NCBI GenBank assembly: GCA_900078375.1
Contig: FLQS01000056.1
Span: 48,767-112,766, forward strand
Direction: 5' to 3'
Origin: an uncultured Mycobacterium sp.
GTDB lineage: Bacteria; Actinomycetota; Actinomycetes; Mycobacteriales; Mycobacteriaceae
DNA length: 64,000 nucleotides
Translations under genes and position numbers: made by a program
Shown here: positions 43,301 through 51,985 of the stretch, one piece after another
How the letters are laid out: every line of letters starts with the position of its first letter
Position numbering within the stretch: position 1 is the stretch's first letter
The notes under the pieces: generated by a model
What the model was told of the DNA's origin: nothing
The model's input: only the letters and a program-made list of their open reading frames with translations
Database searches by the model: none

Positions 43301-43316
43301 CTAGAACAGGTTCTAG
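43301..43316. promoter_or_regulatory. KstR-type operator CTAGAACAGGTTCTAG
   Basis: Perfect 7-bp arms CTAGAAC and GTTCTAG around AG. It contains AAC-two bases-GTT with the outer T and A of the published KstR consensus (TnnAACnnGTTnnA; here TAGAACAGGTTCTA). It lies 20 bp from the DapB-like start and 47 bp from the thiolase start, in the divergent promoter. KstR is the TetR-family repressor of cholesterol catabolism in mycobacteria. Binding here is inferred from the motif. Confidence 0.78.
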
Positions 43317-43362
43317 GCGGTCTACACTAGCGGGGACGTCAGTGCAGACGGAAGGGATTGCC

Positions 43363-44553
43363 ATGCCAAATCGCGTGTTCGTCGTCGGGGTCGGAATGAC
43401 CAAGTTCGAAAAACCGGGTCGCCGCGAAGGCTGGGACTACCCCCAGATGGCCAACGAATCGGGCAACAAGGCGCTGGCCGACGCCGGAATCGACTACGGG
43501 CAAGTGCAGCAGGGCTTCGTCGGGTACTGCACAGGTGACTCCACCTCCGGACAGCGCGCGCTCTATGAGCTCGGCATGACCGGCATCCCGATCGTGAACG
43601 TCAACAACAACTGTTCGACCGGGTCCACCGCGCTGTACCTGGCCGCGCAGAGCATCCGAGGCGGGCTGGCCGACTGCACGATCGCGCTCGGCTTCGAGAA
43701 GATGCAGCCCGGCTCACTGGGCAGTGGCGCGGACGACCGCGAGTCGCCACTGATGCGCCATATCGTGGCGCTCAACGAGACCGACGCAATGACATTTCCG
43801 GTGGCGCCGTGGATGTTCGGAGCGGCCGGCCGCGAACACATGAAGAAGTACGGCACCACCGCCGAGCATTTCGCAAAGATCGGCTACAAGAACCACAAGC
43901 ATTCGGTGAACAACCCGTACGCGCAGTTCCAGGAGGAGTACACCCTCGACGACATCCTGAGCGCGAAGATGATCTCCGATCCGCTGACCAAGCTGCAGTG
44001 CTCACCGACGTCAGACGGCTCGGGCGCGGCGATCGTGGTCAGCGAGGCGTTCGTCGACAAGCACGGTCTGGCGGACCAGGCCGTGGAGATCGTCGGGCAG
44101 GCGATGACCACCGATTTCGCGTCTACCTTCGACGGCAGTGCGGCCAACATCATCGGCCACGACATGAATGTTCAGGCCGCCCAACAGGTTTACGACCAGT
44201 CCGGCCTCGGTCCCGAGGACTTCCAGGTCATCGAGTTGCACGACTGCTTCTCGGCCAACGAACTGCTGCTCTATGAAGCCCTTGGCCTGTGCGGCCCGGG
44301 TGAGGCGCCGTCCCTCATCGACAAGGACGACACCACCTACGGCGGGCGCTGGGTCGTCAACCCGTCGGGCGGGCTGATCTCCAAGGGCCATCCGCTGGGC
44401 GCGACCGGCCTGGCGCAGTGCGCCGAGCTGACCTGGCAGCTGCGCGGCACCGCCGACAAGCGCCAGGTGGACAACGTCACCGCCGCGCTGCAGCACAACA
44501 TCGGGCTGGGCGGAGCGGCCGTCGTCACCGCCTATCAACGCGCCGAGCGCTAA
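43363..44553 (+). CDS. Lipid-transfer protein / thiolase (Ltp, SCPx-thiolase-like)
   Basis: A 396-residue thiolase-superfamily protein of the nonspecific lipid-transfer type. The active-site Cys84 is in NNNCSTGS and the His in SKGHPLGATG near residue 346; ELHDCFSANE replaces the NEAF box of classical thiolases, as expected of the SCP2-thiolase group, which includes aldolases for sterol side chains. There is no SCP2 domain. The ATG at 43363 was chosen because the conserved MPNRVFVVGVGMTKFEKPG starts there. Likely KstR-controlled. Confidence 0.88.
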   Translation: MPNRVFVVGVGMTKFEKPGRREGWDYPQMANESGNKALADAGIDYGQVQQGFVGYCTGDSTSGQRALYELGMTGIPIVNVNNNCSTGSTALYLAAQSIRGGLADCTIALGFEKMQPGSLGSGADDRESPLMRHIVALNETDAMTFPVAPWMFGAAGREHMKKYGTTAEHFAKIGYKNHKHSVNNPYAQFQEEYTLDDILSAKMISDPLTKLQCSPTSDGSGAAIVVSEAFVDKHGLADQAVEIVGQAMTTDFASTFDGSAANIIGHDMNVQAAQQVYDQSGLGPEDFQVIELHDCFSANELLLYEALGLCGPGEAPSLIDKDDTTYGGRWVVNPSGGLISKGHPLGATGLAQCAELTWQLRGTADKRQVDNVTAALQHNIGLGGAAVVTAYQRAER

Positions 44554-44571
44554 CACCCCTCGGTTTGGGCG

Positions 44572-46197
44572 TCAGAGGTGCGTTACGTCGTAGACGTCGT
44601 CGGCGTGCCGGGCCCGGATGGTCTTCTTGTCGTACTTGCCGACGCTGGTACGTGGAATCTCGTCGAGGAACGTCCACCGTTCGGGCAGCCACCACCGAAC
44701 GACTTTGTCGGACAGGAAGTTCCGTAGTTCCTCCGGGGACACCTCGGCGCCGTCTTGAAGCACCACCGCAGCCAGCGGACGTTCCTGCCACCGCTCGTCG
44801 GGCACACCGACCACCGCGGCCTCCCGCACCGCCGGGTGGGCGATCAGGTGGTTCTCCAGCTCCACCGACGAGATCCACTCCCCGCCGGACTTGATGACGT
44901 CCTTGGCCCGGTCGGTCAGCGTGATGTAGCCCTGCCCGTCGATACGGCCGACGTCACCGGTCCGCAGCCAGCCGGACTGGAACTTCGACTCGTCGGTATT
45001 GCGGTAGTAGGAGCCGGCGATCCATGGCCCGCGCACCTCCAGCTCACCGACCGCTTCACCATCGTTGGGCAGCACCGCGCCACTGTCGTCGACGATGCGG
45101 GCCTCGACCCCGCACATCGGCCGGCCCTGCGTACCGCGAACCTCCCAGACCTTGTCCTCCGGCGTATTCGGCGCCGGCCATGCCAGCGTGGCCATCGGCG
45201 AGGTCTCGGTCATCCCCCACAGCTGGCGAATCTGCACGCCGTACTTCTCTTCGAACGTCTTCATCAGCGACACCGGCACCGCCGACCCACCGCACGCGAC
45301 CAGCCGCAGCGACGAGATGTCGTGACCGGGATTGCGATCCAGGTGGTTCATCACGTCGTTCCAGATCGTGGGCACCGCACCGGCCACCGTCGGGCGCTGC
45401 GTCTCGATCAGATCCACCAGCGACTTGGCGTCCATATAGCGGTCGGGCAGCACGATGTCGGCGCCGGCCATCAGCGCCGCGTACGGCAGCCCCCAGGCAT
45501 TGGCGTGGAACATCGGCACGATCGGAAACGCCTTGTCCGAGAAGCTCAACCCCATGCCATTGCCGCTGCACACCGACATCGAGTGCAGGTAGCTCGACCG
45601 GTGGCTGTAGACCACACCTTTCGGGTGACCGGTGGTGCCACTGGTGTAACACATTGCTGCGGCGGAGTTTTCGTCGACGTCCGGCCAGTCGAACTCGGCC
45701 GATTCGGCGGCGGTGACCTCGTCGTAGCGCACCACCCGCTTGCCCGACGCCTCGAATGGGCCCAGATCTCCGGAGCCGACGGCGATCACGGTGTGCACCG
45801 TCTCCATCCGCGGCAACACCGGAGCCAGGATCGGCGCCAGCGACAGGTCGGCGATCACCACCTGGTCCTCGGCCTCGTAGGCGACGAACTCGATCTGTTC
45901 GGGGAAGAGCCGGATGTTCAGTGTGTGCAGCACGGCCCCCATCGACGGCACCGCGACGTAGGCCTCCAGGTGTTCCTGGTTGTTCCACATGAAGGTGGCG
46001 ACGCGGTCGTCACCCTCCACGCCCAGACGCCGCAGGGCGTTGGCCAGGCGACCGGCCTGCTGGCCGACCTCCCGGTAGGTGGCGTGTCGGTAACCGTCCC
46101 CGGTCGCGGTGGTCACTGTCCGGTCGCCGTGGACAGTGACGGCATAGCGCAGGATCGCGGCGACCGTCAGCGGAAAGGACTGCATGGTGCACTGCAT
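44572..46197 (-). CDS. fadD14: Acyl-CoA ligase FadD14
   Basis: A 541-residue ANL-family acyl-CoA synthetase (acid + ATP + CoA). Motifs: AMP-binding CYTSGTTGHPKGVVYSHRS, LWGMTETSPM, GWLRTGDVGRID, and the C-terminal Lys in PRTSVGKYDKKTIR. The ATG at 46197 (MQCTMQSFPLTVAAIL) was chosen because similar N-termini are usual in this subgroup; an in-frame ORF extends further upstream through the divergent ynfA gene and is rejected. An ATG at 46185 is also possible. Convergent with the thiolase. Confidence 0.9.
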   Translation of the reverse strand: MQCTMQSFPLTVAAILRYAVTVHGDRTVTTATGDGYRHATYREVGQQAGRLANALRRLGVEGDDRVATFMWNNQEHLEAYVAVPSMGAVLHTLNIRLFPEQIEFVAYEAEDQVVIADLSLAPILAPVLPRMETVHTVIAVGSGDLGPFEASGKRVVRYDEVTAAESAEFDWPDVDENSAAAMCYTSGTTGHPKGVVYSHRSSYLHSMSVCSGNGMGLSFSDKAFPIVPMFHANAWGLPYAALMAGADIVLPDRYMDAKSLVDLIETQRPTVAGAVPTIWNDVMNHLDRNPGHDISSLRLVACGGSAVPVSLMKTFEEKYGVQIRQLWGMTETSPMATLAWPAPNTPEDKVWEVRGTQGRPMCGVEARIVDDSGAVLPNDGEAVGELEVRGPWIAGSYYRNTDESKFQSGWLRTGDVGRIDGQGYITLTDRAKDVIKSGGEWISSVELENHLIAHPAVREAAVVGVPDERWQERPLAAVVLQDGAEVSPEELRNFLSDKVVRWWLPERWTFLDEIPRTSVGKYDKKTIRARHADDVYDVTHL

Positions 46198-46232
46198 GGG
46201 CCAGAATCTATCGCGGCGGGCATACTCACCGG

Positions 46233-46568
46233 GTGCTGGTGCTGAAATCGATCGCATTGTTCGTCGCCGCGGCGGTTCTGGAGATCGGCGGCGCCTGGCT
46301 GGTGTGGCAAGGGGTCCGCGAACACCGCGGCTGGCTCTGGGCTGGCTTCGGTGTAATCGCTTTAGGTGCTTATGGTTTCGTGGCGACGATGCAGCCCGAT
46401 GCGCATTTCGGCCGAATCTTGGCAGCATACGGTGGGGTGTTCGTGGCAGGCTCGCTGCTGTGGGGGATGGCCGCCGACGGATTCCGCCCGGACCGCTGGG
46501 ATGTGACCGGTTCGCTGATCTGCCTGCTCGGCGTGGCGCTGATCATGTACGCCCCGCGCGGACACTGA
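46233..46568 (+). CDS. YnfA-family small membrane protein
   Basis: A 111-residue protein with four predicted helices (about 4-26, 32-50, 60-80, 88-107). The family segments EIGGAWLVWQGVREHRGW, YGFVATMQPDAHFGRILAAYGGVFVAGSLLWGMAADGFRPDRWD and GVALIMYAPR match UPF0060/YnfA. Such proteins resemble small multidrug resistance transporters. It starts from GTG, only 35 bp from the divergent fadD14 start. The substrate is unknown. Confidence 0.93.
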   Translation: MLVLKSIALFVAAAVLEIGGAWLVWQGVREHRGWLWAGFGVIALGAYGFVATMQPDAHFGRILAAYGGVFVAGSLLWGMAADGFRPDRWDVTGSLICLLGVALIMYAPRGH

Positions 46569-46643
46569 ACCGTCGAAGGAACGTTTTCGGCGGCAACGAC
46601 GATGTAATCAGAGGATCATTGGGTCGGAAACGAGGAGGCGGCT

Positions 46644-46958
46644 ATGCGGACCACATTGACACTTGCCGCGGTGGCAGCAGTGGGTGGCATCATCGCGGGG
46701 CCGGCCGCGACGGCGTGGGCCGATGGCTCGGCGCAGAGCACGATCAACCAATTGCAGAACCAGGGTTACACCGTCAACATCGACCGCATCGGGACCGGGC
46801 CCATGTCGAAGTGCGTGGTCACGAACGTTCGCAATCCCCAGACCGTCACCCAGTGGGTGCCCTACACGGGACCGGGGCGGGGTAATAACCGCACCATTCT
46901 GGTGCCGGTCGTGACCAGCCAGACGATCTCGGTGTCACTGGACTGCAGCGCGCACTAA
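46644..46958 (+). CDS. Small secreted protein, two conserved cysteines
   Basis: A 104-residue protein with a signal peptide (1-26, cleavage after AWA) and a mature domain of about 78 residues. Blocks: STINQLQNQGYTVNIDRIGTGPMSKCVVTNVRNPQTVT, then ILVPVVTSQTISVSLDCS. The two cysteines (52 and 102) probably form a disulfide. The same block order occurs in the proteins at 61722 (plus) and 61218 (minus). Function unknown; the family is common in mycobacteria. GAGGAGGCGG precedes the ATG. Convergent with the Ddn-like gene by a 4-bp overlap. Confidence 0.86.
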   Translation: MRTTLTLAAVAAVGGIIAGPAATAWADGSAQSTINQLQNQGYTVNIDRIGTGPMSKCVVTNVRNPQTVTQWVPYTGPGRGNNRTILVPVVTSQTISVSLDCSAH

Positions 46959-47341
46959 TCGAGGTCGACGCGGATGGTGAGCAGGTTGTCACCCATCGCG
47001 CGCACGGCAGCACTGTTCATCCGTGGAAGTTCGGCCAGGCGGGCCCGCGCATCGTCATCGGGTAGCAGGGCGGCCGTTCCGCTGTGCCAGCGGCCGCGGA
47101 CCCGGACCCGCACCCGCGGATTTGCCGCGATATTGCGCACGTACTGCGATCGGTCACCGAACTCCGACACCAGCCAGAACTCGTTGCCGGTCAGGCGGCC
47201 GCCGATCGGGGTGCGCCGCGGTTGCCCGGACTTTCGCCCGGTGGTCTCCAACAGCGTCTGAATCGGGACCGCCCGCATGACCGGGTTGGCGATGTGACGC
47301 TGGACGAGGTTGACGATGCGCTGCCGAGGAGTCAAAGCCAT
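46955..47341 (-). CDS. Ddn-like deazaflavin (F420)-dependent oxidoreductase
   Basis: A 128-residue single-domain protein of the nitroreductase/Ddn (F420H2-dependent) family: TTGRKSGQPRRTPIGGRLTGNEFWLVSEFGDRSQYVRNIAANPRVRVRVRGRWHSGTAALLPDDD, with the typical GRKSG-RTP motif for F420 phosphate and a WLV-VS core. It likely reduces quinone-like or nitro substrates with F420H2. The N-terminal helix (QRIVNLVQRHIANPVM) suits membrane association as in Ddn. F420 is found only in certain lineages including mycobacteria. Confidence 0.9.
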   Translation of the reverse strand: MALTPRQRIVNLVQRHIANPVMRAVPIQTLLETTGRKSGQPRRTPIGGRLTGNEFWLVSEFGDRSQYVRNIAANPRVRVRVRGRWHSGTAALLPDDDARARLAELPRMNSAAVRAMGDNLLTIRVDLD

Positions 47342-47362
47342 GGCTCCATCGTGGCAGGCGGC

Positions 47363-48505
47363 TCAGGATGCCGCGACAGCCAACCGCTGCGGCTGCTGTG
47401 CGGCCGTCTCCAGGCGCATTGCGGTGATCGCACCGGCGTAATCGGCCGCGTACAGGCGGTTGCGTACCGGGTCGGCGGCCAGGCAGGACAGTTGCGGTCC
47501 GATGACAAAGGTGTCGACGATCTCGGTGGTGGCGGTGCACAGCACGGCGATCTCGTTGCGATCGACGATGTAGGCGCAGTTGCCGCCGCGGCCGAGCACC
47601 AGCTGGGTGGGCACACCGCCCATCGCGAGGGTGTCGGTGACGCGGGCGCCGGCAACGTCGATGACGTGGATCGCGCCGCCGAACTCGGCATCCCATCCGG
47701 TACCAAACACGGTGCGGCCGTTGGGCAGAACCGCGATGTCACCGATGGATCCGGAGATCGCAACGAGGGCGCAGACCGCACGGTCGCGGGTGTCAACGAT
47801 CGCCAGCAGGCCGCCGGCAGGTGTGGTGAGTGCCGCGAACAGGCGGGTGCCGTCGAGGCTGATACACAGCGATTCAACGGAGGTGCCGGGCGTGGCCGGA
47901 ATCTCGATGGAGGCGACCTTGCCGGTCTCGATGTCGACGACGGCGATGTCGACGATCTCGTCGGCGGTCCGCGCGACGTAGAGGACGTCGGCGGCGGGGC
48001 TGACCGCCAGTCCGCCTGCAGTCATCTCAAAGGTCTTGGCAGCCAACGGCGTCCCACTGCGGGTGTCGACGGCCACGACGGCGTCAACCTCGTTCGAGGC
48101 CGCACTGACATAGGCGCGGTCACCGACGACGACGGCCGCGTACGGCTCACTCAGGCCGTCGATGGTCGCGGTCACCGTCAGCGTGGCGGCGTCGACGATG
48201 CACACCACGTCGGCGCCGTAGTGCGCGGTGACCAGGTAGCGCCCATCCGGGCTGACGGCCATGTCACTGACCGGCCCGTGCCCCGGGGCAAGCTTCCTGG
48301 CGACGGTGACGACCGGCGCGGCGATCGGCTCGGTCAGCGGCTCCAGTTCGGCGCCGCCCAGCAGCTGCGGAAGCAGATCACCAATCGGGTTGCGCCGGAT
48401 CGTCGGCAGCGACGACAGCCACAGCGAGTGCGCAGCGGCGGCCCGCTCGGCCACCGCAACAGCGCTGCCCTCGAACACTTCCGTCACTCCCGTTGTGTTT
48501 GCCAT
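47363..48505 (-). CDS. Seven-bladed beta-propeller protein (Rv1057-like, YncE family)
   Basis: A 380-residue protein with repeated propeller blades from about residue 70 to 370: PVSDMAVSPDGRYLVTAHYGADVVCIVDAATLTVTATI, YAAVVVGDRAYVSAASNEVDAVVAVDTRSG, and so on, in the pattern of YVTN/YncE proteins. There is no signal peptide. It matches Rv1057 of M. tuberculosis, a surfactant- and stress-induced gene under MprAB control as I recall. It is preceded by a long, AT-rich intergenic region in which such control could sit. Confidence 0.88.
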   Translation of the reverse strand: MANTTGVTEVFEGSAVAVAERAAAAHSLWLSSLPTIRRNPIGDLLPQLLGGAELEPLTEPIAAPVVTVARKLAPGHGPVSDMAVSPDGRYLVTAHYGADVVCIVDAATLTVTATIDGLSEPYAAVVVGDRAYVSAASNEVDAVVAVDTRSGTPLAAKTFEMTAGGLAVSPAADVLYVARTADEIVDIAVVDIETGKVASIEIPATPGTSVESLCISLDGTRLFAALTTPAGGLLAIVDTRDRAVCALVAISGSIGDIAVLPNGRTVFGTGWDAEFGGAIHVIDVAGARVTDTLAMGGVPTQLVLGRGGNCAYIVDRNEIAVLCTATTEIVDTFVIGPQLSCLAADPVRNRLYAADYAGAITAMRLETAAQQPQRLAVAAS

Positions 48506-48994
48506 GATCTCGTACCTCCGCCGACCTGAATGCGGCCGGACATTGTCTTTGGTCGATGCGCGTTACCTGGCGGTAACTGCCTGGCACAAGTGTAGCTAGT
48601 GAATTCATGGAGAATTCGCGGCTTCTCAGAACCCAATTCCCATGCACCCCGCGGATCCCAGGAAGCGCTAAGGCGCGATCGTTATCAATTCGTTGCAATG
48701 CCGCAGGCCGTCCGGAAAAATAGCTACTGAAGTGCACTTTCGGGCCAATTCAAGATCATCAATCACGCGCCTGAATGAGGTGTGAGCCTCAATTCTCTTA
48801 CCCCGCCTGAGCCAAAAGAGGCCGAAATCACAATGCCTCAGTCGCGTCTAAATTCCTAAGGAAATTCCTTATATTATTCGCGGTTTCGGCGGCCTTGGTC
48901 GGCCAGGTAGTCGACCTCTCGATCTTGATCCTGATCATGTTCGCTGATCGGCACGCTTAGCGAGTGAGTCTCAACAATTCGCTAGTGGTCCAGA
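48506..48994. promoter_or_regulatory. Long AT-rich regulatory gap upstream of the beta-propeller gene
   Basis: 489 bp without a convincing gene, visibly less GC-rich than the rest (for example 48840-48890). It holds GTTACC-TGGC-GGTAAC (48562-48577), the interleaved palindromes TTCCT-A-AGGAA and TAAGGAA-A-TTCCTTA (48853-48871), and a weak hairpin TAGCGA/TCGCTA (48958-48984) just after the MpaB stop that may end that gene. It must include the promoter of the propeller gene. Confidence 0.55.
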
Positions 48995-49999
48995 TCACAC
49001 CATCTGCTCGACGGTCTCGCGGTTGCGCACCGGATCGCTGCCGAGAACATAGGCCGGCTCGGTATGGGCGACTGTTGTGCCGTTGGCGACCCGCTGCTGG
49101 GCTTGCTTGAACTCCGGCAGCGGTCCCATCGCCGCCCACGCGCCGTTGAGCGCCGCCCAGGTCGCGGCGCGTCGAGCGGCACCTTCGATCGGGTGCGGCG
49201 GACGGTAGGCAATCATGTCGGCGGCCCAATCCGGCATGCTGTCGCGGATGGCCCAGTCGAAGAACTTGGCCTCCTGCGGGACGTCGGGATTCTCCATCAG
49301 GTTGGGCCCGGTGAACTGGGCGGCACCGTGGGTCAGGGCCAGCTTCGGTAGGTACGAGCGCAGGCAGTCGAGCGTCTCGTTCTTGGTCGCCGGCAGGTCC
49401 GTACCACCCAGTGCGTGGCCGACCCGCACGAACTCGCCGTAGTAGCGGTCGATGTTGCGTAGCGGAGTGGGGTGGTAGAGCTCGTGCCCGGTCGCGATGC
49501 CCCAGACCACGGTGGCGTAGTTCCAGCGCAGCCACTCCGGGTCGTCGGCGTCGTAGGGCAGACCGTCGGGACGGACCCCCTTGATGGTGTGGTGCATGGC
49601 TCGCACCGCCTGGGCGACACGTTCGGCGGTCGCGGTCGACCCGTACGCGGTCCCGATGAAGAACGCCACGGAGTGGGCCAGCCGCACACCGGAGCCCTTG
49701 AGGTCCAGCTTGCCGGTGGGGTTGCCGTGCTCGTCGTGCTCGACAACCCGGGAATGGTCGGAGCCCATCCAGTAAATGCTGGGGTCGAAACGCTCGATGA
49801 AGGCCGCGCACTGCAGCCCGAAGATCAGCGCCGGGGTGTGCGAGTGCACATGCCACACCGCGCTACCTGGCCCGAACCAGCCCGGGTCACCCTCGGGACC
49901 GGCGAACTCCAGACCGCGGAAGAACTGACTTCTGATGTTCTTGTCGAAGTCGGATCTGACCTTGTTTTCGAGAAGTTGGTGCGGCAGCAGCAGTTTCAT
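48995..49999 (-). CDS. MpaB-family oxygenase (DUF2236, latex-clearing-protein-like)
   Basis: A 334-residue protein of the ER-bound oxygenase MpaB/rubber oxygenase domain. Features: AVWHVHSHTPALIFGLQCAAFIERFDPSIYWMGSDHSR, GSGVRLAHSVAFFIGTAYG, and AQAVRAMHHTIKGVRPDGLPYDADDPEWLRWNYATVVWG with the His and Arg residues of the heme pocket. It probably binds heme b and oxidises a hydrophobic substrate. Its start faces a TetR gene across a perfect palindrome, so it is likely the main target of that repressor. Confidence 0.86.
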   Translation of the reverse strand: MKLLLPHQLLENKVRSDFDKNIRSQFFRGLEFAGPEGDPGWFGPGSAVWHVHSHTPALIFGLQCAAFIERFDPSIYWMGSDHSRVVEHDEHGNPTGKLDLKGSGVRLAHSVAFFIGTAYGSTATAERVAQAVRAMHHTIKGVRPDGLPYDADDPEWLRWNYATVVWGIATGHELYHPTPLRNIDRYYGEFVRVGHALGGTDLPATKNETLDCLRSYLPKLALTHGAAQFTGPNLMENPDVPQEAKFFDWAIRDSMPDWAADMIAYRPPHPIEGAARRAATWAALNGAWAAMGPLPEFKQAQQRVANGTTVAHTEPAYVLGSDPVRNRETVEQMV

Positions 50000-50029
50000 C
50001 TTGGCCGGCCCCTTTCCCGGGAGACAGGT

Positions 50030-50053
50030 TTTTGGTTACGCCCGTAACCAAAA
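50030..50053. promoter_or_regulatory. 24-bp TetR-type operator with 11-bp perfect arms
   Basis: TTTTGGTTACG (50030-50040) and CGTAACCAAAA (50043-50053) are exact reverse complements separated by CC. The site is 30 bp from the MpaB start and 39 bp from the TetR start, in the divergent promoter. Autoregulation and repression of mpaB are inferred. Confidence 0.83.
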
Positions 50054-50092
50054 TAGCACGGCATCGGCCGCTGGCCGGTATATCCTCAGCCA

Positions 50093-50689
50093 ATGCCGAG
50101 TGCCACCCGGTGGGCCGGGGTGTCCCCCGCCGACCGCCAGGCAGAGCGGCGCACACTGCTGGTTCGCGCCGCCTTTGGTTTGTTCGGCGACAGCGGCGAA
50201 GCCGCGGTGTCCGTGCGGTCGGTGTGCCGGGCGGCCGAACTGAACACCAGGTACTTCTACGAGAGCTTCACCGACACTGACGCGCTGCTGGGCGCCGTCT
50301 ACGACGTGGTGGCCCTCGAACTCGGCGGCATCTTGACTACCGCGATGGCCAGTACCCGCGACCAACGGACACGGCTGCGCGCGGGCATCCGCGCCGTGCT
50401 CGACTTCAGCTCAGCCGACCCACGCCGCGGCAAGATCCTGTTCACCGAGGCCCGCACCAACCCGGTACTGGCTGCGCGACGCAGCACCGCCCAGGACCAC
50501 GTGCGTGAGCTTGTCCTCGACGAGCAGCGCCGGACCGCACCCGAATCCGACCGGGTGGCAACGGAAGTCGGTGCCGCGATGTATGCCGGTGCGATGGCCG
50601 AGCTGGCTCAGCAATGGCTGGCCGGCACCCTCGGCGACGATGTCGATGCCGTCGTCGCCCATGCCGTTCGGCTACTGCTCCCGAGCTGA
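50093..50689 (+). CDS. TetR-family regulator of the MpaB-type oxygenase
   Basis: A 198-residue repressor with an N-terminal helix-turn-helix (VSVRSVCRAAELNTRYFYESFTDTDALLGAVY, about residues 38-70) and a small ligand domain. The KILFTEARTNPVLAARR segment is common among mycobacterial TetR proteins next to lipid oxygenase genes. It diverges from the MpaB gene over the 11-bp-arm palindrome. The 3' end overlaps the convergent MFS gene by 18 bp. The inducer is unknown. Confidence 0.9.
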   Translation: MPSATRWAGVSPADRQAERRTLLVRAAFGLFGDSGEAAVSVRSVCRAAELNTRYFYESFTDTDALLGAVYDVVALELGGILTTAMASTRDQRTRLRAGIRAVLDFSSADPRRGKILFTEARTNPVLAARRSTAQDHVRELVLDEQRRTAPESDRVATEVGAAMYAGAMAELAQQWLAGTLGDDVDAVVAHAVRLLLPS

Positions 50690-51913
50690 ACCCACCCGCT
50701 GCCCCGACGGCGCGACCCACACCGCCGCGACCCCAGCCACGATATTGAGGCCCAGCAGCGTGATGATCGGACCCACCACCGCCGCTCCCTGCGCGACCGC
50801 GCCCAGTGCCGCACCGAGCAGCGAGGACTCGACGGCGATCACCAGAGACCCGAAGCCCAGCAGCGTCGCCCGGTGATCCTCGGCCGCAAAGGCCCCGACC
50901 CACGCCAGCCCGGCGCTGAAGATGGCTTGATAGGCCATCGTCGCCAGGATGAACACGACGCCGTAGATCCAGATGTGGTTCAAGTCGTCGCGGTATTCCA
51001 TCACCACGCAGATCGCAGCGGCAGCCGCGCCGAGCAGAGCGCTGTTGATCAGCATGCCGCGCACCCCCAATGTGCGGCTGACGAAGCGCCAGAACAGCGC
51101 GCCGGCGACCATGCCGATGCTCGACGAGATCACCAGCACATGCAGGCTGCCCGCCGAGTCGCTGTGGTTCACCGACGCGTGAATGCTGTAGAACGAGGTG
51201 CCCAGGCTGACCGGAACGAACAGTAATTGAATGACGACGTAGCGGCGGAACCACGATTCGGATCTGGCCGCGCGCACACCGTCGCGGTAGGTCTCCCCGA
51301 ACGTGACCCGACTGGCCTCCGACGCCTCCACCGGCCCGATGAAGACAGCGGCGATCGCCGCGGCGAGCAGGCCAGCCGAACCCAGCCAGAGCAGGTCGAG
51401 GTGGCTGTGCGCCGGGTCGCGCTGAGCCAGGAACGGGAGCAGCACCAGGGTGGTCCCGATCGCGAGGATCGCTCCGATGGCACCCTGCGTCAGCACCAGA
51501 TCGCTGCGGCGATGATCTTCCAGTTTGCTCGAAACCACCTCGGAAAAAGCGACTTTCGAGATCCCGCCCACCACACCAGTGGCCAGCGACACCGCCAGGA
51601 AGATACCGGCGATGAACAATTTGGTCCACGCCGAGAAGGCGCTGATCACTACCAGGGTGGCCATCAGGAGCGTGGTGGTGGCGATCACCAGGTGTTTGAG
51701 GTGACGAGCCCGGGCAAGCACGTAGGGCGACAGCGAGTTTCCGCCGACGATACCGACGCAATAGGCGGGATAGAGCAAGCCGGCCGCCCAGTAGTAACCC
51801 TCCTGCGCGCAGATGAACGGCAGCACCACCGACACGTTGGCCAGCTGGGTACCGGTGGTGTACAGCGTGCCCTGGGTGAGCAACACGCGATACGCACGTC
51901 CGGGGTCAGTCAC
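50672..51913 (-). CDS. MFS transporter
   Basis: A major facilitator superfamily protein of about 413 residues with 12 predicted helices. N-terminal half: TQLANVSVVLPFICAQEGYYWAAGLLYPAYCVGIVGGNSLSPYVL; the C-terminal half follows a loop with ARSESWFRRYVV. The GTG at 51913 (TDPGRAYRVLLTQGTLYTTGTQL) was chosen because the first helix starts shortly after it; a GTG at 51979 would add 22 charged residues and leave only 6 bp to the divergent gene. Substrate unknown. Confidence 0.84.
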   Translation of the reverse strand: MTDPGRAYRVLLTQGTLYTTGTQLANVSVVLPFICAQEGYYWAAGLLYPAYCVGIVGGNSLSPYVLARARHLKHLVIATTTLLMATLVVISAFSAWTKLFIAGIFLAVSLATGVVGGISKVAFSEVVSSKLEDHRRSDLVLTQGAIGAILAIGTTLVLLPFLAQRDPAHSHLDLLWLGSAGLLAAAIAAVFIGPVEASEASRVTFGETYRDGVRAARSESWFRRYVVIQLLFVPVSLGTSFYSIHASVNHSDSAGSLHVLVISSSIGMVAGALFWRFVSRTLGVRGMLINSALLGAAAAAICVVMEYRDDLNHIWIYGVVFILATMAYQAIFSAGLAWVGAFAAEDHRATLLGFGSLVIAVESSLLGAALGAVAQGAAVVGPIITLLGLNIVAGVAAVWVAPSGQRVGSAREQ

Positions 51914-51985
51914 GTGGACGGTATACCGACCCCGCGGCCTCTGGCGCAATAGTCTGTCGGAAACCTGATCGAGGAGCACGAGCCG

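Noticed and set aside
46198..46428. In-frame upstream extension of fadD14
   Set aside because: It is Arg/Pro/Ser-rich, non-conserved, and runs through the divergent ynfA gene.
48378..48737. 119-residue minus-strand ORF overlapping the start of the propeller gene
   Set aside because: It is a shadow of the propeller coding sequence and its promoter, with no recognisable domain or suitable start signals.
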